Of a DNA stretch of 64,000 bases, positions 1-11,500 are shown piece by piece; the first letter of the stretch is position 1, and each line of letters opens with the position of its first letter. The translations under genes and the position numbers were made by a program. The notes beneath the pieces are model-generated. The model was not told the origin of the DNA, did not search any database, and worked only from the letters and a program-made list of their open reading frames with translations. Origin of the DNA: Liquidambar formosana (Eukaryota; Streptophyta; Magnoliopsida; Saxifragales; Altingiaceae); NCBI GenBank assembly GCA_039720395.1, contig CM077831.1, forward strand, positions 15,058,982-15,122,981, read 5' to 3'.

Positions 1-479
1 CTAGTTTATTAATAAAATATTTCTTTCTACTAATAATAAATTATTTTGTTGTTTTCCATTTCAGGACATTTGGTTAAGGCATCTTAGAAGGTCTTCTAGT
101 TTTTGAGATTGAGGAGGGGCTAGTAGGAGACTGCAACAGTGTCCGATATTTTGTTGTTATACATTCTCCATTTTTGAACTTTATTTTGACATTCTATAAA
201 TTTTGTTAGTTCAGTTTATAAACAATGTACTTAAACTTTATGGATGTATGAATGTTTTTTGAATTGGATTCAATTGGTTCAAATCATAGATATGGATGGT
301 TGTTTCTTGATGTTAATTGTAGAGTAATGCACTTAGGAAAAAAATGATTTTGATGAATGATTTGTTATGACTTATGAGTTGCTTGTGCTATCTTGTGCAA
401 TGATAGAAGATATATAAATATATTGTTGACATTTGATAAGCAAAGCAAGAAACAGGTTATAGACAAAAGGTTATTAAAA
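1..479. other. AT-rich stretch without a recognisable gene
   Basis: I see no coding exon, RNA gene or element boundary here. Because the adjacent sequence is the right end of a CACTA-type element, this stretch may be internal sequence of that element, whose left end would lie before the window. Confidence 0.4.
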
Positions 480-868
480 AAAATAAATAAATATAGTTTT
501 AACGACGTGTAGCGTACGTCGTATTAAGTGTTTTAACGACGCATAATGCACGTCGTTAATAACTTAATATACCGGTTATAAATTTTTCACGATGTGCAGT
601 GTGCGTCGTTAAAACACTTAATACGACGTACGCTGCACGTCGTTAAAATTATAAGCATACATTTTTCATGACGTTCATTGCGCGTCGTTAAAAAACTTAA
701 TATGACGTACACTGCACGTCGTTAAAAAGTTTTTTATGACGCACATTGCATGTCGTAAATGTGTCCGGACTTTCCACGATCCCTCGATGCACGACATGCG
801 CCTGCACGTCGTAAAAGGCCTTTCACGACGTGCTTTGCACGTCGTGGAAAGCCACTTTTGTTGTAGTG
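480..868. mobile_element. Right terminus of a CACTA (En/Spm) transposon
   Basis: The stretch ends with TTTTGTTGTAGTG (856-868), the reverse complement of the usual CACTA end CACTACAA. The 380 bases before it are packed with variants of ACGACGTGCA in both orientations, forming many short hairpins such as CGACGTGTAGCGTACGTCG. Short subterminal repeats in alternating orientation next to a CACTA end are typical of transposase-binding regions in this superfamily. The other end and any transposase are not visible, so the 3-bp target duplication cannot be tested. This family differs in repeat sequence from the CACTA element at 18437-25557. Confidence 0.65.
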
Positions 869-872
869 TGTG

Positions 873-1370
873 CTTAATGGAGCAATCATTTACAATACTA
901 AAGACCTAAAAAGTGGGTCAAAACTCACACTCACAATGTTATAGTCGATTCCTCCTAAACCAAAAGGCATCAACTTGATTATAGTCGACTATAACAATCA
1001 GAAAATGTAGTTACGTATGTTTTGATGTGAAATTATCGTTTACGCTCGTGATGTTAACTTAGGCCATTTCAAATAAGATGTTACCATACTTATATACTTA
1101 ATGGAGCAATCATTTACAATACTAAAACCTAAAAAGTGGGTCAAAACTCACACTCGTAATGTTATAGTTGATTCCTCCTAAACCAAAAGGCATCAACTTG
1201 ATTATGATCGACTATAACAGTCAGAAAATGTAGTTACGTATGTTTTGATGTGAAATTATCGTTTACGCTTGTGATGTTAACTTAGGCCATTTCAAATAAG
1301 ATGTTACCATACTCATATACTTAATGGAGCAATCATTTACAATACTAAAGCCCTAAAAAGTGCGGTAAAG
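873..1370. repeat. Tandem direct repeat, about 224 bp period
   Basis: A unit beginning CTTAATGGAGCAATC starts at 873, at 1097 and again at 1320. The first two units are nearly identical over their full 223-224 bp. The third matches only for about 50 bp before running into the left arm of the inverted repeat. The array starts five bases after the CACTA end. Confidence 0.8.
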
Positions 1371-2510
1371 CTTACACTCGCATTGTATAGGAAGGTTGTA
1401 ACCAAATTCCTATTTAGTATCAAAATTTTGGGTTTATAACAAAAACCTTACCCTTACAAAGATAAGATTAATGCAACTATTTGGCTTAGTTGAAATGGGT
1501 TTTATATGTCTCCAAAAATGGTAAATTATAATATGAACCCACCTTTAAACTAAATCCTGTAGTTTTTGCAGCAAGAAAGACACGAACAAAATAGCTTCTT
1601 ATTTCCCTCCTCTGATGCCAACACCCTTTGTGCAGCTAAATCTAAAGCCACCAAAGCACATTCCAGCCATGATGAGAATCTACCAAAACCTCCCCTATAA
1701 ATATTAGAGAAAAACACAAATGCTATAATATTCCAATCACAAAGCCATATCAGAAAAAACACAAATACTATGAGGTGTGGATTATGAGGTTTTGTGTTTT
1801 GCTATATTTGGTAGGATAGGATTAAAATTTTGTTTTGTTAGAAAAAATTATAAAATGTTTGGGTAGAATGGTTGTTGTACTTCATCGGTCATGAGTTGAT
1901 TTTCAACATGGCTGGATTTCTTGATGAGAATTTATTGGAAAAGTTGTTTAGCGTTGGAAGCAAGTTTTGGTTGCATCTCATGCTATTAGGTTGCTAAGAT
2001 GGATGGAAAGGATGTTGCTATGCTTCTTTGTTTCTTAGTAGATTCTCATTATGGTTGGAATGTGCTTTGGTGGCTTTAGATTTAACTGCATAAAGGGTGT
2101 TGGCATCAGAGGGGGGGAATAAGAGGCTATTTTGTTCGTGTCCTTCTTGCTGCAAAAATTACAGGACTTAGTTTAAAGGTGGGTTCAAACTATAATTTAC
2201 CATTTTTGGAGACATGTAAAACCCATTTCAACTAAGCTAAATAGTTGTATTAATCTTATATTCGTAAGGATGAGGTTTTTGTTATAAACCCAAAATTTTG
2301 ATGCTAAATAGGAATTTGGTTAAAGCCTTCCTATACAATGCGAGTGTAAGCTTTGCCCACTTTTTGGGGCTTTAGTATTGTAAATGATTGCTCCATTAAG
2401 TATATGAGTATGGTAACATCTTATTTGAAATGGCCTAAGTTAACATCACAGACGTAAACGATAATTTCACATCAAAACATACGTAACTACATTTTCTAAC
2501 TATGATAATC
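1200..2510. repeat. Large inverted repeat, arms of about 480 bp
   Basis: Sequence at about 1200-1690 reappears as its reverse complement at about 2035-2510, around a spacer of roughly 345 bp. For example GATGAGAATCTACC near 1670 pairs with the segment near 2038, and GCTCCATTAAG near 2390 pairs with CTTAATGGAGC at 1320. The right arm runs into a reversed copy of the 224-bp tandem unit. Arm divergence is modest, with scattered substitutions and small indels. A transcript through it would fold into a long hairpin. No protein-coding capacity is apparent. It could be two head-to-head copies of one repeat or a foldback transposon. Confidence 0.75.
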
Positions 2511-2725
2511 AACCATAAACAAATTGTAGTTGACTATAAATGGATTCCGGAACTAAAATAAACTTTCTGTCTATTATAGTCGACTATAACATTTTATCGT
2601 TGACTATAACGTTTGCCAGTCGACTATATTGAATGTTCAAACATCAACTTCAACTCTCTGTTTATTATAGTCGACTATAAAATGATATAGTCGACTATAA
2701 TTGGGCGAGAATGCTTATGTGGCTA
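2511..2725. repeat. Cluster of TATAGTCGACTATA palindromes
   Basis: Full or partial copies of the 14-bp palindrome TATAGTCGACTATA occur several times here, at roughly 2576, 2620, 2668 and 2688. They also occur in the tandem units near 976 and 1205. The spacing is irregular and I recognise no known function. Confidence 0.55.
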
Positions 2726-3153
2726 CCACATAGGCTCCACGTAAGCGGACATAAGCCATATAGGCTCCATGTCATCCGCATGTGCTGTTCATGTGCGTTT
2801 TCCGTCCAAAAACCTAACGGACGTTGGTCCCTATCCCACATTGCAACAAAAGTTCATAAGTTGTCACTAAATTGAGACAATTCTAAGTTTATGGACCAAA
2901 TTGAAACTACGTACCCCCAAAGTTGAAGGTATTAAACTTTTATTAACCCAAATCAAAAAGAAAAGTTTGACCACAGGGCAAATCAAGTTCAAACTGGACA
3001 AAGTGGATCAGAGCGGAGTTTACAAACTGCGATTGGCACTTGCATCTGCTCATGTTTCCAATTTATAGGTAAAGAACTTAAAGGGCTCATTTTGCGGATA
3101 TATCAAATGGAATTAAATGAAATAATTGTATTATATTTTACATCATGTTAAAG
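2726..3153. other. Repeat-like intergenic DNA, no gene
   Basis: No exon or element end is recognised. Short phrases about 2820-2940 look like degraded repeat sequence. Confidence 0.35.
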
Positions 3154-3292
3154 GTATAAATTCATCAAGTTATTAAGGCTAGTCTAATAGTGTGGGAGGG
3201 TGGCTAGGGAAAATGATAGAATTAGGATAGGTTAGGGGTTCAATTCTTTCGGCCAATTATACCCAAAGAAAAAAAAAAGTACAAATTCATCA
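3154..3292 (+). mobile_element. tRNA-derived SINE with target-site duplication
   Basis: The element body (about 3168-3278) has an A-box-like GGCTAGTCTAATAGTG near its start. A B-box-like GGGGTTCAATTC lies about 50 bp later, and the end is an A-rich tail. It is bounded by GTATAAATTCATCA (3154-3167) and GTACAAATTCATCA (3279-3292), a 14-bp target duplication with one mismatch. The overall size of about 110 bp suits a short pol III-derived element. A related copy lies at 14606-14700. Confidence 0.7.
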
Positions 3293-4015
3293 CCTTAAAT
3301 GAGACTACTCAAAAAGGTTAAGTCATGCATTACCCCATGTTTATTTTGCTTATATAGTATTAAGTCAATTAACCCTGAGGGATGAACCAAATTATCCTAG
3401 GGCCTCTTTCCAAGTTAGAGGTATTGGGTTCCTCTCTCACCATTCCCCTCAAGGCCACCCACCGCCACCGTAAACTACTTTGTCTTGTAATTACCTAGTG
3501 CATGTGAGACTGGAAGACTGCATGTACTCAGGATGATTAGTCAAGTGCATAAGCATTTCGAAACCTCCATATATATAAATAAAAAATAATAATTACAAAA
3601 AAAAAAAAAAAAAAAAAAAAAACGAGTATAGTAGTAAGTCATTTTTTAAAGAAAATTTAGTCTTTTTTTTTCTCGCCTTATTTCTGATGTCTCAATACAA
3701 TTTTATTGTTTGTCTACCATTAGTTATTTAATGCCTACATTATAGACCAATGAACAATGGGTAAAATTAGGTAGCCCACTCTATTGACTAGGACATTGTG
3801 GAAATGGCTAACTGCAATGCTAGCTTCCTAGATAGTGATGTTATTTTGTCTAATTAAGTGTCTGCTCTTACTATTGGCTAATGATTGTACCAACAAAGGG
3901 GATTAGGCATCAATTTTTTTAGATATTTCCCAGCCATCAAACTTTCTTGCATTATTACGGGAAGAAAGATAATGAAGTGGTGAGTCCTTGATTTATATGA
4001 TTTGTGTGGACCGTT
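3293..4015. other. Intergenic DNA, no gene; poly(A) run
   Basis: No gene is seen. A run of about 26 A residues at 3597-3622 is the only distinct feature. Confidence 0.4.
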
Positions 4016-5095
4016 TTCCTGGATTCACAACGTGCATCATTAGGTATGAACTTGATAGTCAAATTTGAAAACAATGAGCCAAGTGATCCGCCACTCAGGT
4101 ATTTGCTGGGGTTTTGGGTTTGTTGGGAGGCTATTTCTTTATGTACTTTTCTCTTTTTAGCTCCTTGCTAAAAAGTGATCTTTTAATTAATATATAGTTT
4201 CTTTTTGCTGATGTTAAAAAATTAAAAAAAAATCCCATCTCATTTGAGACATTGACCTTGGGAAAGAAAATAAATTTGATTACTTTTGCAAGAAATGCCA
4301 GTTAGCCCCACTACTACGAGAGAATAAAAGTTGTTTCAATTTTTAGGGTTTAACTATATCAATGGGTCTTACAATTTTACTCCCTATTCTGTCATAGTAA
4401 GGTAAAGTGTAGGGCAAAGTGGGGGCTAATTAACATTTCCCAAAAAAAAATAATAATAATAATAAATAAATACAAAAATACAAAAATAGAGGTTGGCTAT
4501 AGATAAGAGTACATTGTTGAGCTACAGTTATATGCAATTGTCAATCATTTGTTTCATTAATTTCACATAGATATTTAATGGTACAAGTCATCCAAAAATA
4601 CAAAAACATCAGTACACAAATTACAAGATCTAGATATTTTTAAGAAAATAAATATGATTAAAACACTGAACAATTTTAAATATAGTTACAACTACTTGAT
4701 AGCCGAAGTAGGGGTGCTAGGCTTATCTTATTATATTTCTCATATTTGAAAAGTCAAAAAAGAAATTGTTCATGCTTTAGCCCCCTCAAAATGAAATATT
4801 GGTTCTGTCCCTGCTCCTATTCATCCATTAGTCATCTTCATTGTGGGCGCTAGTAGCTGCATTAATGGTTTTTTAGAAATTTGAGATTTGATTTGGGACG
4901 TTAATTAGGTGTCGATTCATCACCTCCTTGTATCTTTGCCCTAGGCAATGGCTGGTGCCCTGTTCATCCATCAGTCATCTTCATTGTGGGAGCAAGTGGT
5001 TTCGTGCACTAATAGTCTTTTTGAAATTTGAGATTTGACGTGCACCATGAGGTATGAACTTGAACGCCAAGTGATCCGCCACTGTATTAATTGAG
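4016..5095. repeat. Imperfect dispersed direct duplications
   Basis: The phrase GGTATGAACTTGA with following CAAGTGATCCGCCACT occurs near 4043-4097 and again near 5051-5083. TCATCTTCATTGTGGG with downstream GAAATTTGAGATTTG occurs near 4833-4890 and again near 4975-5036. This indicates local duplication of the region upstream of the receptor gene, followed by divergence. Confidence 0.65.
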
Positions 5096-5390
5096 TTACA
5101 AATAGATCCAATATCAAAATGTCATTTTATTTGGGATGTAGAATTAGGAAATAAAATAAATTTGATTGCTTTTGCTATTAAGTACTCGTAACTATATTTA
5201 AGATTGTCCAGTGTTTTAACCATATTTATTTTCTTAAAATATCTAGATCTTGTAATTCATGTGCTGATGTTTTTGCATTTTTGGTCTGAATTGTAACATT
5301 AAATATCCATGTGAAAGTAGTGAAACAATTGCATATAACTGTAGCTCAACCACTCTCATCTCTGAATCTCTGATGTCTATTTTTGTATTA
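4473..5390. repeat. Inverted repeat upstream of the TNL gene
   Basis: About 220 bp at 4473-4700 returns as reverse complement at 5183-5390. GTTGAGCTACAG near 4518 pairs with CTGTAGCTCAAC near 5340, and ACAAGATCTAGATATTTT near 4622 pairs with the segment near 5238. The spacer is about 480 bp. The right arm ends about 110 bp before the receptor start codon, so it probably overlaps the promoter or 5' leader. Confidence 0.75.
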
Positions 5391-5502
5391 TCACGAAAAT
5401 ATTATTTTTAATTTTTGTATATATGTAGACCAGCAAGTGTCCTCCAAAATTGGCCAACGCCAATCCCTTCATCAATTTGATCTCTTTGTGTAAGTTCCAT
5501 AT

Positions 5503-6032
5503 ATGGCTTCTGCCAGTAGCCGAGCAGAACCATCCACCACCTCCTCCTCCTCTTCCCTTCCACCACAATTTTTATTTGATGTTTTCTTGAGTTTCAGAGG
5601 CGAGGATACACGCAAGAACTTTACGGATCACCTGTACTCTGCTTTGGTCAACCACGGGTTCACCGCGTTCAGAGATTATGAGGAACTCGAGAGAGGAGAA
5701 GAAATTGCACCTCAACTGTTGAAATCGATCGAGCAGTCGAGGATTTGTGTTGTCGTTTTCTCAAGAAACTATGCTGATTCCCGATGGTGCCTTGATGAAT
5801 TGGTGAAGATCATGGAGTGCAAGAGAAGCTTCAAACAGATTGTTGTGCCTGTGTTTTACAACGTCGATCCGTCTGACGTGCGGGCTCAGAGGGGGAGTTT
5901 TGCAGAAGCATTTGCTAGGCATGAAGAGCGTTACATGGGAAGTGGGATGAAAAGCAAGATGGAGAGCTGGAGGGCTGCTCTCACAGAGGCCTCTCTTTTG
6001 TCCGGATGGGACCTGCAATATGCGGCCAACGG
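5503..6032 (+). CDS. TNL exon 1: TIR domain
   Basis: The first ATG (5503) opens a Ser-rich leader followed by FDVFLSFRGEDTRKNF, the TIR signature. The donor is taken at GG|GTATTT (6033). The split Gly codon joins exon 2 to read AANG-CESKF, which matches the usual TIR/NB junction in TNL proteins. Without splicing, the frame runs into an AT microsatellite and stops at 6066. Confidence 0.9.
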
Positions 6033-6071
6033 GTATTTCTCTCTCGCTATATATATATATATATAGATATA

Positions 6072-6105
<34 letters not shown>

Positions 6106-7195
6106 TTTTGCATCTTTCTTCTTATATAGGAAGAATATTAGTAATAAGCAAAGCCGATAAAGCTTAAATTTTCATAAGACAGATGTAATAAGAAGATGAG
6201 GCATGGAGCCAGGAGTTTTTTTCGTAGGAAGGGGCGCGCACACCAAAAATGAAAAAAAAAAAGAAGCAAAATGAGCCCAATAAACCTTAACAGATAGTAA
6301 GTTTTCTAATCAACAAGTGTAGCGCGTAGATCTACGTAGAGGCATGGTAACGTATACTCGTAAACTTTTAATTCTTATATTACTAAATAATTTTTTTCTA
6401 GAATTGACATTTTGTTAAGCTCACCTTTGAATTAGATATATCTCTTATTTATGTGTCATGCAAGTTAAATATCTTATTGATTAGGTATCAATAAGCGATC
6501 GATCCATAAACTTACATTTCCTTTTATAAATAAAACTATAGTGTTTTGACTTTGTTAAGTGAATGAAGTAGCACCTAGTCCCTAATCAACCTAATATTTT
6601 GCAAGAATAATGGGTAAATAAAGAAAATATAATCCCATAATTAATGGACTTATAAGATGTGGGTTCCAAAAACTATAACTAAATGGTGTAAGAATGAAAG
6701 TTTTACACCATTTGTGATTTGATTATCATATAAGATGTGGGTTCCAAAATCAATCTTATACCTAAATCTTTTTCAAATTTTAGACTTATCTCACCTGAAA
6801 TTCTTTTACCTTTTTTTTTTTTTTTTTGGGTAAATTGCATTTTAGGGTTCAAAATTTGGGTCAAGTTTCACTTTAGGGTCCAAAGTTTAAATTACGTCAA
6901 TTCAATACCCTAATTATTAATTGAGTTGTAATTTAGGGTTTACTGTCAAAATTTTCTGTTTTAGCCCTACTTTGCCATTTTTATGGGTTTAAAACCCTAT
7001 TTTACTCTTGGGGCCTATTTGGGAAACTAAAAATCTAGCTCAAGTTGGTTCAGGACTGACTTGTTCAAGGTAATGCGAATTTAAGTGGTAACCGTTTCAG
7101 CTCATAACCTATTTAGTAGAAATCGGGGTCTACCCTGGTTCTTATTCTTACCTTATTTGGTTCGAATTGTCTATTATTATACACTGCAAATATGC

Positions 7196-7242
<47 letters not shown>

Positions 7243-8486
7243 GAGGAATTGAACCTGGTGATGCCACATGTCAAGCTTACAATTTTTTTTTTTTAAATCA
7301 TATGCTAAACTATGGTAGGAGAAAAAGGTAAAAATTACATTTTAGTGACCAGTTTCCAATCTAATACCAAAAAAGGGATAATGTCCATAAACTTGCTATA
7401 AATTAACTATATATTTATGTCAAAATAACGAGAAAAACTTCAATGTAACTGTGATAGGGGCAGGTAGTATCACAAGCCAATAAGAGGCTTGCAAAGTGGG
7501 ATTGTCAGCGTACCTTTTGGCCCCACTATCCCACTTTGCAAGCCCCCTATTGGCTTGTGATACTACCTGGCCCTATCACAGTTACATGGAAGTGTTCCTC
7601 CAAAATAACTATCAGTTGTCTTTGTTTTGTATTAAGTTAGAAAATATTCACTCAAAAGTAATTTTCCCAAAAAGTAAATTACTTTGTGATTTTTGGAGAA
7701 ATTACCTTTTAGTGATCTCTTTCCAACTTAATACCAAAGAAAGAATTTAATCTACCAACATGCTACAAATTGACTATATACGTGAAGAGGACTACTAATT
7801 TTCTTTGTTTGGTATTAAATTGGGAAGTAATCACCAAAAGGTAATTTCTCCAACTTTTTTTTTTTTGCTCTTTTTTCATGCGGTATCGGTTGGTTGACCT
7901 TTGGTGTACATTATATGTCTCTCTGTTTTTATGTGGGAAAATCAGAAAACCTACACTGTATAATGTTCAACCCAAACTTAGTAGACTAAACCACATTTCT
8001 TCGTTTTCTTTATACCTATTAATATTTTTTCTCAAAATTGAACATAGTTATAATCAGAAAGAGAGACAAATAGAGGTAATGATAATTAAAAAAGAAAGCG
8101 CGCTACACGAGAATACAAACTAGACTTTAGAGAGTCTTAATCTTTTTCCACTAAATACCATAACGTATCACTTCATTCAATTTTTTATAAGCTTCCACTA
8201 TTAATTTTTTTTTCTAAATAATTTATCATTTTTAGAAGTATACATAAATTTTGTGTGATATATTATGCTAACATCGCACCAAATATATTTTTTCACAAGC
8301 TTCCACCATTAAAGTAATTTATTTTTGTCTATATATATCTTTTAAATTTAATTAACATATTATATTAACAAATACATTTTACTATTTTAGATAATAAATA
8401 TTCTATTAAAATTTTAATTTTCTAATAATATTATTTTTATAAATAAATCTTTGCATCGCACAAGTCTTGACGCTAGTATGTATGTG

Positions 8487-8551
<65 letters not shown>

Positions 8552-11500
8552 GAGTGGAGAGAGAGTGCTTTTTGGCGCGTTCTTATTCTGCATGATACTC
8601 AATCTATCCCAATTTGTTTTCTCGTTTTGACCAAATACAAATGTTTATGTGATACATTTTACGTTTGCCATGTCACTCAATTGACTCGTATTTAACCTTC
8701 TTATATTCTCCTCTATAAAAGAAAGAGAAAAAGATTAACTTTAAAAATTGAGGATACTTTATGAAAGAAAAATAATTATTAATCCTTGTAACTTTTGAAA
8801 ATGAGCTAATATTTTAAAACATCCCAAAATAAAAAAATGTGTACAAAACAAATTAGGACACATACCTATATATATATATATATGGTTTAACTTAGTTTTT
8901 AAAAGACTATCCAATATGATGCGGTCATGTAGATGACGGCAGAGCTCAGAATTTGTTCCAAAGAGAGGCCAAACTTCGGCCAAAAAAATTCAATTAAAAA
9001 AGGGCCCGTCAACCCCCCTTAGTCCCACTTCCCTTTGTCCCTACCTTTATACACGCGTCTAACATACCGAATTATAGTTTTAAGGACACCTGTTGGATTT
9101 CAAAGTGTCTATCAATGTCATGCAAGTGTTTTACTTTTCATTATATTGAAAAGTACTACAGATTACGACCTGATCGAGGAGAATATTCTCACAAAAAATT
9201 TTGATTTATTGTCTACATCCTTTCCCCCTGATGGTATAGCCCTGTAGAGCTCTCTCAAATTTCCTTTCCATTGTTTTTGGGACCTTCCAACCTCTGTCTC
9301 TTCCAATTTAAAGTCGCAATGCACAGCTAAAGAGGAAAAAAAACATATATCTATATTGGAACTCATTGAATAATCTTTAATCTTTACCAACACTTCCTGA
9401 CCAATTAATAAGCTGGTCTTCATTTTTTAAGGTCCTTTTCTGTTTCCACAGCCACACACTCAGGTGAATAATCTTAAGGATTGAGAAGGCTTTTTCAACT
9501 CGATTCGTACAAATAGAGCCCTTCATCTCCTCTAGTCTTCATTTTTTAAGGTCCTTTCCAGTTTTCACAGCCACACACTCAGTAGAATGATCTTAAGGAT
9601 CGAGAAGGCATTTTCAACTCGGTTCGTACAAATAGACCCCTTCATCTCCTCTAAAATAAAATAAAAAAATCCTACACCTCACTCGAATTTTTCTCTTTCA
9701 TACATGGTAATTTTGGAGTGGGCGAGTCTTTGGCTTCAAGATTAGAGGGGACAATTTCATTCACAACGTATAACCATAAAAACCATATTTTCATGAAGTT
9801 AAAAAATAAAAATCTGATTGTTAAGGATATCACGATATGAATCTGGGAAAGTCGATGTTGTTTTTCCTGAACCATTTTATATTAGGGAAAGACATTGTTT
9901 GTCTACAAGGAATTGCGTGGGCTTTCCCCAGTCTATGAAAATGAAAGTTTCCATTAGGCACGACGAAAATAGATCAACGAATGGAATTTGTTTTCTTTCC
10001 TTTTGTTAAGTTTAATTTATTTAAGTATTAGATTAGAAGCCATGGAGGTTGATATTTGTTAAGTTAAATTTAAAAATTCTAAGCCACGGAGGTTGGTAAT
10101 ATAAGGCATTGATAAATACTCCTTAATAACATAACCCTTATATCTTCATTACCAATTATCCCCAACAGGTAGGAGCTATTATTGACTTATTGTCATGCCC
10201 ATGTAGGGTCACCATGACTAGTTGCCATTCTTCTACTCTTCTTTGTTAAAAAATAATAATAATAATAATAATTGGTTATTTAAATTTGATCTAGTTTAGT
10301 TTTGAAATCAATGACTTCATCTATACTTGAGATAAAAACATCTATTTTTTGTTTTTTGAACAATCGATAGAAGTTAGCAATTTACCTATATCCCTAAACC
10401 CCCAATATCACCAATAATCCTTGGGTTTAATGGCATGTCCCATCCAATAGGCCGGAGTGTGGGGTTTGCGGAACTTTTGTGTGGGTATGTGTGTTTTCAT
10501 ATTGTTTTGGGGAGGAAGGGGGGGGGCACCAATATTGACAAATAAATATCAATGCTTTTTCATAAACTTAAACTCAACATCACTCACTCAACAAGGACGC
10601 CCACTTTGAGTTCCTATTATAACACATCACAATCATAAGAAATAGAGTTATGCATCTCTCTTTTTCATTATTAAATCAGTGCTTATATACTAGGGGTGTT
10701 AATGGTTTTGGTTAAAACCGAGAACCAAACCGAACCGGACGGTTTGGTTTGGTTTTTTTGTCATTAGGTTTGGTTATGGTTTTAATTTTAGAAAACCGAA
10801 CTCAATTGGTTTGGTTTTGGTTTTTGGTTTTAAAAAACCAAACCAAACCGAAAAACCGAAAAAACCGAAAAATATAATAGATATATATATATATATATAA
10901 ACTTAAAGTTTGCAAATTCCCAATTCTAATAAGGGTAAAATAGGTAATGGGCTTATTTTTGTTGATTTTAAGTTTTTTATTGTTTTCCTTTTTTTAGATT
11001 GGCATGTATTAAACTAGCTATTAATGTTGTGTGTGATATATGTCAATATGTTTCTATTTTGATACAATGTTTGTTTTTTTCAGTTGCTAATGTAATGCTT
11101 TTATTAAAAATGTTTTTATTTGGAGTTTGGCATGTCATTTTTTTCATTTTCAATTATTTGTTGTTACTTGATAGGTTAAAACCGAAACCGAACCGAACCA
11201 AACTGAAATATAATGGTTTGGTTTGGTTTGGTTTTTTTATAGTATGGTTTGGTTTTGGTTTGGGAGGAATAAAACCGAAGTATAATGGTTTGGTTTGAAA
11301 TCTCCCCTAAAACCGAACCAAACCGAACCATTAACACCCCTATTATATACAACAAAGCTAATGGGTTTGGGTTTAACATACCTATTAATAGAGTTTTTCT
11401 ACATCATTATTTCTCCATATAATTTTGTTTTTCAAGTCATCTTCTCCTTCAACTCCTTTTTTGTAGTTTGCATTGCTGTGACCTATATAAAACACAAATT

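Noticed and set aside
7496..7750. 84-codon + frame over the foldback
   Set aside because: It is created by one arm of the palindrome and adjacent repeat sequence, with no protein similarity.
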